From positions 2,294,001 to 2,358,000 of the forward strand of contig NC_089185.1 of NCBI RefSeq assembly GCF_947507565.1: DNA of 64,000 nt, read 5' to 3'. Both the position numbers and the translations under genes were made by a program. Under the pieces are notes generated by a model. It made no database searches and was not told the DNA's origin. It saw only the letters and a list, made by a program, of their open reading frames with translations. The first letter of the stretch is position 1; each line of letters starts with the position of its first letter. Below are positions 55,701 through 64,000 of this stretch, piece after piece. The stretch is from Oscarella lobularis (taxonomy: Eukaryota > Porifera > Homoscleromorpha > Homosclerophorida > Oscarellidae).

Positions 55701-58700
55701 AAACTCGACCATTACCGATTTTACGCGAACAATGACTTTTTTCTATTTAGCTGTTTCAACTTTCTCTAATGGCTGCAACTACATCTCTGTCTGCTATCAA
55801 GTTTCTTGCCTCTTTAAATTCTTCTCTTGCTTCAGTGAAGTTTATAGTATGTTTGACAGCTGTACTTCTTAAAGAAATCTCTAGACATGCATGTTTTAGT
55901 GGGGCGAAAGTGCTTTGCATCAGGCTTGCAAAGGCGGGCACACAAGCGTGGCAGACTTTTTAATAAGTGTCATCTCGGATAATGCCTTGGCCGATTTTCA
56001 CAGAGTTGTTACATGTAACGCTATCCAATTTCTTTAATTATTTCCAATTTAAGGGCGACAAGACTCCTCTCGTTTACGCCTATGAAAATGGGCTTTTACC
56101 AATTGTACGACGACTTGAATCTAGAGGATGCTCCTTAGATGAGGTGAGCTTTACAGTACTTTCATCTGAATGTGCTATAGGTGTAAAGCTGTGTTCGATT
56201 TTTTTTCTTGTTTGTAACGTTTGCTTAGTTTTTCAATATTGTTTGGTTTAGACGGTTAGTCGATTCTCCTTTTCACTGCCTGTTATTTTGAGTAGGAAAC
56301 TTTGTTAATGGCAGCCTGCAGTGGCGGTTTGATCTCAGTTGTAAAGCATATTGTGGAACGAAATCGAAGTGTCGTCCGGGTAAGATTTCTACTGTGTGCA
56401 AAGTCTATTTTTACCTTATCGTACATATAGGATGCTTGGAGATATTTTACCGAAGCCTGTGCAAGGAAAAGAGCTGACGTCGCAGATTTACTAATTAACG
56501 AATTTGCCCATGAGTTACTTGTTGAGGTATTTCATGTAGAATGTCGGTAGGTTTTAATTTTATATTAGAACGGGAGCGACGCGTTGTTCGTTGCATGTGA
56601 AAATGGTTGTCTTTGCGTCGTCGATCGTCTCGTTACATTGGACTGTTCACTTGATGACAGAACTAGTGTAAATGAAGGAGATCGTTCTGTTGCGTTATTA
56701 ATTCGATTGCTTTTACGATATTAGGATGGAGCCAATTTGCTACTTCTCGCTTGCAGCAAAAAGCATGCGAAAATTGTACACCTTCTTCTTGATGCCGGAG
56801 CAACAGCAGACGAAGTAGGATTCATTGTAGTGTTTGTGATGAATTAGACTGTAACTAGCTGTTGTTTACCAAAAGTCCAAATTATTGGAGACTGCCACTA
56901 AGCACAATATGTTGTCAGTTATTGCTCGTCTTTGCGATATCGGGTGTTCTCTTGAAAATGAAACATCGGTAATATTCACTACAGTCTATGTCAATTAACT
57001 TGACTTCTCAACCTTTTTAATTCAGCACGGATCTCTGCTTCATCTGGCAGGTGGCAGAGATGTGGCTCAATTCTTTACTGTTAATACCCCTATGATGCTG
57101 AACAAATTAGACTCGGTATATATAAGGTTAGAATTGTGACGTTGTGATATTATTTTCTTTAGGAGCTCAATACTCCACTAATGACAGCGTGTCAACTACA
57201 TAATTTTGAAGTGGCTACTCATCTCATTGAAAGCGACTGTTCAGTTAATGAGAAAATGTGGTATGTCAAGGACTGACTTGGCTTACCTTGTCAGTTCTAC
57301 GCGAAGGGCCGCATTCTCTCTCTAACTGTAAATTGGGCGATTTCTGTATGCATGCTGTGTACCTTCTAAGTACCAAAGTTTTAGTTGAAATAGCTCGATT
57401 ATAAAGTAGCCGGCACATTCTTTTCTTCTCAGTATGACAAATCTGCATTTTCTGAATTCTTGGAGTGCTGTTGGAATCGTGAAGAATTGACGGATGAAAT
57501 GAAGCATTTGCTTATGCAATTCATTTCAGCAGGCGTCGACGTTTCAACTTCTTCGAGTGTACTCTTTGCCATGTGATTTTAATTAATTGTTTTATTTGGG
57601 GATTATACAGGTTTCGAATGCAAATGTATTGCATTTGGCAGCATTGATCAATATTGAGGATTCTGAAAAGATTTGTCGTTTATGTCTCGACAAAGGCGCG
57701 GATCCGAGCAGTTTTAATGAGGCAAGTTATTTAGGATTCATGCTCCTAATAAGTAAATACGAAAGATAAGCAAAGATTTGAAATAAAAGGATTAGAGGCT
57801 TTTTTGGAGCGTCAATGAATGAAATAAAGGCTTTTCAAAGGCCTTTTCAAGCATTTGCTCAATGGAGTCTTTGCGTGAGCTTATTTTGTCTTTTACAGAA
57901 TGATATGCTCCCGTACCAATGTGCTAAAGGAAAAGTTCGAAAACTTTTGAGAGAGGCCTGGGTAAATGCGTCTTTATCGCGTGCAATAGGAACAAAGTAA
58001 AGCTTCTCTTTAGAAAAGAAGTCGATATTCAAGACTGAAAGAGCTTGGAACGACGGAGCCTTCAAAGATAAAAGTTTGTCTAATTGGAGTTGCTGGTGCT
58101 GGGAAAACGACTCTTATGAATTCGTTACGCCGTATGCCCTTGGCAACGCAAAACGTCAGTGAAGTTGACGGATCGTTAGATCCGAGTTTACGGACCGCTG
58201 GCATTAACATTATAGAGGCAAGGATTGACAAAGCGGGCGAAGTGGTGTTTTGCGATTTTGCCGGTCAGCCGAACTTTCATAAGACTCACAGCCTTTTCTT
58301 CTCGGAATCGACTACCATTTACCTTCTCGTCGTCAATCTTGAGGGGTCGGACGAAGAGCTCTATTTGTCTTCATTGTACTGGCTTTCGCTCACCAAGTGC
58401 AGCATTGGATCGTCGACGAATAATTGTGTTGTGCTAATCGGCAGCAGAGGCGACAAAGTTAGCAAGCGCGAGCTACTGACACGACTTCAAAGGTCACTAC
58501 AGTCAAAATTCGAAAAATGCTTCGAATTCTCTTCCAAGCACTTCATAATGGACTGTCGTGACTCAACATCGCCAGTTATGCAGAGTTTGCGCGAACATAT
58601 TTATTGTCTGAAAACTAAAATCATCAAGGTTTGACAAAGTGATATAATTTAACGTGATTTACAATATGTATAAACTTAGGAAGCTCCAGCTGTTTTCAGC

Positions 58701-60853
58701 ATTGTCGACAAACTACAATCAAGTTTATTGCCGCGACTGAGGAGTATTAGTAAAGCTTCTTCTCCTCTGAAAGCTCTTGAATCTAGCGGGATATATCTTC
58801 CGCGATTTGTTCGGTATGTCGTCGCGGTCCTGTTTGGCAAAAATGTTCAAGGCTTCATTAGGGTGAACAGCAAAGACGGAGATGCTTCGTTTTTGCAGGT
58901 GTCATCTGCTTCGCTGACATTTGCAGATGCACTAAACGACTTTCCCTCACTTGAAGAACAGGTTTATATTGGCGTTTAAACGAACTTTTACGCGAGATTT
59001 TTTACTCATCTCTTGATAGCTCAAGACTGATCATTGTCGCTTTTTCATTTCAAAAGTCTTTTTCAGTCTCATTGTTCGGTCAAACATTTACAGCGGTCTA
59101 CAGAAAGAAGTTCTTGACCAGTTTTTTAAGTTTCTTCATGGAATTGGAGAGGTATTGTGCTAAGAATGCATTCAGCTGAATGTAAGTCTCAGTTTAAATT
59201 TTAGATTATTGAATTTGGTGAAAACGTCATATTGGATCCCTCGTGGCTCTGTCACAACGTAATCGGTCCGATCATGTCACCAAATACTTTTCCGGTTCGT
59301 CTGGAAGGAGTCGATGACGGAGCAGTGAGTTCTGAGAGAGTTGAGCATGCTATTCGGCTGTTCAATAAGGATCAAAGCATTTTCTCAATTAAAGAGCTCA
59401 TGGAATTGCTTTGCAGTTTGGAAATTTGCTATCCAGTTCCGAACCAAGATAACGTTTATCGATTTCCCGCTCTCATGACAGAGCGACGTCGAGACGAGTT
59501 CTGGAAGGCAAACAAAAAGATGATCATATACGTAGGCCGTCGTCTCGAGTGCCACGATGAAACCGATATCATCGTTCCCGGAACCATTCCGTTTCTTCAG
59601 ACACGATCGGTCGTTCGTCTCGATCCTTCGCCGCTTGTTTGGAAAGACGGCATAATTTTGGAGAAACGATTAAACGAAATCACAATTGAAGGACTTATTG
59701 AACTAGACGAGGCAGCAAAAGCAATCGACGTTGTTGCTCGTGGCCCCGTCGATTCTGAAGCAGAGTGCTTCCACTTCGTCAACGAGATGCTGAACATGGT
59801 TCAGGAAGTGTTGGACGATAGGAGTCCGGGCACGATCACGGACCACAGTTTTTGCTTGAGTACGTCGGCGCTGAAAAAGTTGATGGTGAACCCACCAGCG
59901 CATAAACGGTTCCTGATTGAAAAAGCGAAATCGGATGACTCACCAGTCTCTACCATAATGAAGACGGAGAAATATACTGACACGCTTCGAGAGTTGTTGG
60001 TAGTGCCAACTGATCACTACTGCATGCTACCGAGAAAAGTCAAAGCCGGCCTCCTGACGACTTTAGATCTAAGTAACGAAAGCACTCATGTACTCGGTAA
60101 AGAATTGGGGCTGAAGGCGTCAGATGTCATAGCTTGTAGAGATTTTCACAGCGTTCTCCGCTTGTGGGACCAGCGTCTAAACGCATTGGTTTCAGATCTG
60201 GTTTCTTGCTTGCGCAAGTGCGACCTACTTGCTGCACTGTATGTCCTGAATTCTGATGCATCCTCCGTCCAGCTTTCGGACGAGGAGGTTTAAGACGTAA
60301 ACGATGGTTTTTATGACCTAAACTTTTACTTTAGGCTCTAGCAGCAGAAAAGGCTTTCATTTCTGCAGCAGCTTGTGGCTTAGAAGACCGCCAAAATGAC
60401 GCTCAAAAAGGGCCGCACGTAATGGGTATAGTACTTACATAATATTTCTGTGCATATAGAAGGCTTAAGTCTAGTTTGCCTCTAGATAATCAAGTTGTTA
60501 AAGCAGCCTCTTTGAGTTGTTCTCTTTCAGACTCTCCAGCCTCATTGGAAGATTTCCTCGATAGACCAGTTTCTCCGAAAGAACGATTTGAAGCAGCCAA
60601 GTGTATTCAAGCGAAGTGGGAATATATTGCAAGAATTTTGGGTCCCACGCCGTTTGATTCTAATGATTTGCATCCATTTGAGCAAAAGAAGGACGATCGC
60701 GCTCGTGCTCAGTTCATGCTCGACACTTGGTCAAACAAATTCGACGCAAAGGCAACCCGAAGGCATCTTATTAATGCAATGGTGACTGAAGAATACAGAG
60801 CTCAAGCTTGTAAGATCTTCCCCTTTTGGGCCAAATACACTAAGCCAAGCTAG
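52780..60853 (+). CDS. ROCO gene E: ankyrin-Roc-COR-Death with a divergent C-terminal Death-like domain
   Basis: Starts MGESSALYGHLSGPAVLF and follows the exon plan of C and D, with ankyrin exons from 52986 to about 57960. The intron after the second exon has a GC donor (53085) where C and D have GT. The Roc exon (58014-58632) reads GVAGAGKTTL, RTAGI, DFAGQ, GSRGDK. COR follows (58680-59900; LDPSWLCHNVIGPIMSP), then the first Death domain (VLGKELGLKASDVIA ... VLRLWDQRLNALVSDLV, about 60085-60240). The last exon (about 60485-60853) differs from C and D: after DNQVVK it reads WEYIARILGPTPFDSNDL ... MLDTWSNKFDAKATRRHL, a Death-like domain of another subtype. Thus sensor and switch are conserved while the adaptor end has been exchanged or has evolved rapidly. 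Confidence 0.82.
54468..54494. repeat. (ATTA)n microsatellite in an intron of gene E
   Basis: About six copies of the tetranucleotide taat/atta directly before an ankyrin exon, following a short T run. Confidence 0.85.
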
Positions 60854-61271
60854 CTAATTAGCTCACAAGTTTTTGTAGTACATAGTAGTCACGTTGGTAG
60901 TATGTTTTTTCTTTATCACTTTTAATTAGGGCGACAGTGCCGCTGCATGGTATTGCTGCAATAATTTAATTAGCGTGTGATGTGTAATTGGTTTTATTAT
61001 AGTATGCTGTAGGACCACAGATCAATGTCTTGATTTGATCAATAATTAATAGCGCAGAGCATTTTGGCGTCGTCTTGTTAAAAACTGCTCGGAGAATGTC
61101 TGAAGGCAGCCCACTGGTTGTTCTATGATTATGCTAACACACAGATTTTATTGACAGGCTTATCCAAATACGCGCTTTGTTCAAGATGCGTTGCAATTAT
61201 GAATGCCAGAGGTTGTATGGGTTCCGCATTTTTTCATTCTCTAGTATTTAGAGACAGTTCCGTCAGCAGAA
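60854..61271. other. Intergenic region between gene E and the RNF213-like gene
   Basis: AT-rich, with no exon, repeat or RNA gene recognised. Confidence 0.5.
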
Positions 61272-61321
61272 TGACGTCATGTGATCCGGGACCGCAGAAG
61301 CCTTCACAATCGAGCGTCGCC
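61272..61321 (+). promoter_or_regulatory. RNF213-like gene promoter block
   Basis: TGACGTCA (61272-61279) is fused to CATGTGAT (61278-61285), the same two elements as in the ROCO promoters, 50 bases before the presumed ATG. No CCAAT follows. Confidence 0.45.
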
Positions 61322-64000
61322 ATGTCCGACAGAGCAACGAAAGAGGCGAAAGTGGCGAAGAAAAGAAAAAAAGACGCTAAATTGAAGAACAAACTGACCT
61401 GTTGGCGAAAAGGAAATGCGAAGAAGCGTGAAAGTGCTTTGGCCGAAGACGAAAAATGTACGACAAGTTAATGCGGAATTTCAAGGCAGAATTTACGAGG
61501 CGTTCATTGCGTTTTCGCTATTAGAGGGGCCAGGGCTGTGGTTTTCCTGCTCTGTGATCACGTGATTTGATAACCCTTCGTTTATCGGTCGTAGCTCTCA
61601 TTGGCGTGAATAAGGATGATTTGGCCAGCAGCGTAGAGTCCGACAGAGAAGATGGAGAAGCAGCACAGGCTACTGGGCATAGAGCTACAGGTACAGCTAC
61701 AAACAATCTTCCTAACTTGAGGCGAAAATAGAACCTGCACATGCAGATCGTCGTGATTTCCCGGGGTCGTGTAGCGGTCTGACAGCCATTGGTATGGTAT
61801 ATCTTTTATGCCAGAAATGGAATAACTGTGATTGTCATTGAAAACAGGATCTGCGGATCATCAAGAAAACGCTTCAACTTCAGGTCAAGAGGTTCTTTTA
61901 GGGTATATTTTATTTGGATGAAACTGCTTTGCTCTGAGTGCGTGTCTGCTTGTCTTTATAGTTTGAAAAAGCCGCCTGATGGCAAGGGTCAAGATGTCAT
62001 TCCTCAAGGATCGTTTGCTGGTCGACGAGGAGTCAAAAGGCCGCCATCAAAAGATCAGCATTCGACTAATCGCAGCGGAAATAGTAAGAAGGTCGAGAGA
62101 GCGGTTGGATCTGAATCGCATGATGAAGGAAAGACGGTGAAATCTGAAAAGATGTGAGGACTACTAATACCTGAATTTATGTATGATAAGCTTTTCTTTT
62201 CTCTTCCTAGTAACAATGCAGAGAGTCTGAAGCATTATGAAGACAAAATCGCTTCTGCGGACAATAGAGGCAATACCCCGTCCGGGAAAGTAGACGGCAG
62301 TCAGGTGTCTGAGAAGAAAGGAGGCCGACAGCAATCCACTTCTAACAAGAGCAACAAAAACGGCATTGATAGCCGTAAGACCTCTGTGAAAGGAGGCGAG
62401 GAAACAACAGAGGAAAGAGGGGAGATTGAGCATGCCTCAACGTCAGTTATTATGCATTTACTGTAACTGTGATGAAGCGCAACTCTGGGGAATTTTAGGA
62501 ACGGTAGTAATGATCATACCCAAATCAGCCAACCACAGCTGTCTGACGAAGAAGCTATGAAGCAAGTTTTAGTGTTAGTTCTGTAGACTGTTTGTGATGT
62601 TAATTGTGGACGTCGCTTAGCGGTGATGAAACGGTTGGCTGTCAAACTGGAGCAGAGCGTAAAGGTGTTACCGTTTGGTTTCATGCTTTACTCTCCCCTC
62701 ATTGGCAATTGGATCAAAGAAACAAGAATCACGTAGTGAAAATCAGATTTGGCAATACAGATCTTGGAAATTGGAAAAAGAACTATGCAGAAATGGCAGT
62801 TTTAGATGAAGTGTAAGGCGCAGGTTTTTTTCTTTTGTTGTTTGCTATAGAGCGAGCGTTTAGAGATCACAAAGGCGAAACGTACCTGAAATTATGCGGA
62901 ACCTACACTTTTCCGCTTCGTTTGAGAGGATGTCAGATTCCGTACAAGTACGTCATCCTAAAGTCAAAAGCAGACCACACCTCTAAAGATCGCAAGGTGT
63001 ATGAGGACATTGGTAAAGGAAAGGAAGGAGGCAATTTAAACCGCGTCTTATGCATTTCTCGCGATTATGATCATGGCAAGTTTAATATTGAGTTGTCCGT
63101 ATCTTTTGCAGTATTCTTCCCTATTAGGCACATTTAATAAGTATGACGACGCTATTCATCCAGAGTTATCTAAAATTCGTAAAGTGGGAAAGGTATTATT
63201 CGGTGTTTCAGCTGCGCGTCAAGCTGACGGGCGAGACGCAACTATAAAGTCAATGCTTTCCAACTGGAAGAGTTTTCTCTGCAATGAGTCCAAAGGCAAT
63301 GGAACTGCGCAAGAGGCAGTTCAGTCGTTTTTGAAGATTACTAAGTCTCTGGTCTTTTATAAAGTTTTAGAAGACAAGCCTCATTGTCAGCCGTTTTCGA
63401 TTTCTCCAACCGGTTTTGTCCCAGAAAAGGTATTCCAAAGTTTCCTTGCGAATGGCTTACATCGACATTTTCCACTTTAGATGGTTTCAGAAGTGCTAAA
63501 GGCCGACATAGCACTGATAAAGGACCTCTCCTCGGACGCCAGGGAGACGGTTGTGTCTGCGATTGCCATAGCTATACTTATTGAAGACCTTAAACTTGAG
63601 AGTCAAATGGAAGCAAGTGACTTCGAGATTTTAGCCAGAAGCTTTTACGTTTCTCCTGATGTCAAAAATAAGACGTGTCCTTCTTATGACGCAGTTTTTG
63701 CTAATTTTCCTGACTTCCGACGGTTGGTTTTATTCTTGGTTTGTGCTGTATTCTATTTCTTTTTTATTTAGGCTTGCTCTCGGTGCCGTGACTTCCGTCT
63801 GTCATCGCGTCTGTCAGCTGCAATCACTTCAACCTCTTTGGCTGTTGGCAGTTCCACTAATTCATTTTTTATCAGACGTTGTTTGTCCGTTTGAGTCGCC
63901 CCGACACGGTGATCACAATGCCTTTTCGTGGTGGTCATTATGCGGCCTACACAAAGATATTATTGACTCCTACCGAAAGGAGACAAAGCCAAGGTTTTGA
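61322..64000 (+). CDS. RNF213-like giant protein, N-terminal part (runs off the window)
   Basis: The presumed start at 61322 (MSDRATKEAKVAKKRKKD) opens a basic, disordered N-terminal region spread over several small exons to 62570. From about 62620 a folded domain begins (VTVWFHALLSPHWQLD ... GNTDLGNWKKNYAEM). The next exon has LKLCGTYTFPLRLRGCQIPYKYVI. This pairing of a CBM20-like strand set with PIPYKYV matches my memory of the N-terminal region of RNF213. Later exons (63140-64000) include LWLLAVPLIHFLSDVVCPF and WWSLCGLHKDII, also RNF213-like. The AAA+ motor, RING/E3 module and C-terminus would lie beyond 64000. RNF213 is an interferon-linked E3 ligase that coats lipid droplets and intracellular pathogens in vertebrates. 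The first exon and some splice joins are uncertain. Confidence 0.75.

Overview
This is eukaryotic, almost certainly animal, DNA. Coding sequence is split into many short exons with consensus GT-AG introns, often only 50-70 bases long. The domains are metazoan: Roc-COR GTPases with ankyrin, Death and SAM domains, an RNF213-like protein and kelch-like (KLHL) remnants. The window also holds several eukaryotic transposon families and a 200-base assembly gap. Tiny introns and dense multi-exon ROCO genes suggest a compact early-branching animal genome such as a sponge, but the species cannot be fixed from sequence alone.

Layout. (1) 1-20 kb is a transposon graveyard with gene fragments. It holds the last two exons of an unknown gene; a decayed KDZ/Zisupton-like transposase on the minus strand facing away from a Ulp1-protease/PHD gene; a 22-bp tandem repeat; a minus-strand non-LTR retrotransposon (ORF1, endonuclease, RT, TAA-rich tail); a KLHL fragment; a 303-bp MITE-like element with perfect 15-bp TIRs; a truncated Ty3/gypsy-type element; a VLIG-like C-terminal fragment; and, at 15.7-19.3 kb on the minus strand, an almost full-length RAG1-like transposase gene. 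(2) 19.5-21.6 kb has a TIR element, a broken AIG1/GIMAP-like GTPase running into the gap, and two long 3-nt-loop hairpins. (3) 22-61 kb, the main feature, is a head-to-tail array of five ROCO-type GTPase genes on the plus strand, called A to E here. A carries Roc plus tandem SAM domains. B carries ankyrin-Roc-COR-Death and is partly decayed. C, D and E are close paralogues of about 8-11 kb with roughly 30 ankyrin-type exons, one repeat per exon, then Roc, COR, a Death domain and a second C-terminal Death-fold domain. (4) 30.5-33.2 kb is a nest of long palindromes between B and C. (5) 43-46 kb is a 3-kb insertion inside gene D, dominated by a GACGATTTTT-type array. (6) 61.3 kb to the end is the 5' part of an RNF213-like gene.

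How the genes may work together. Many repeat-sensor units, a nucleotide switch and Death/SAM adaptors form a sensor-switch-adaptor plan like that of NLR immune receptors. C, D, E and the RNF213-like gene share a short promoter motif (GACGTCA followed by CATGTGAT), and B has TGACGTCA upstream. VLIG-like and GIMAP-like GTPase remnants lie in the same window. I infer, without proof, that this is an innate-immunity or cell-death gene cluster expanding by tandem duplication.
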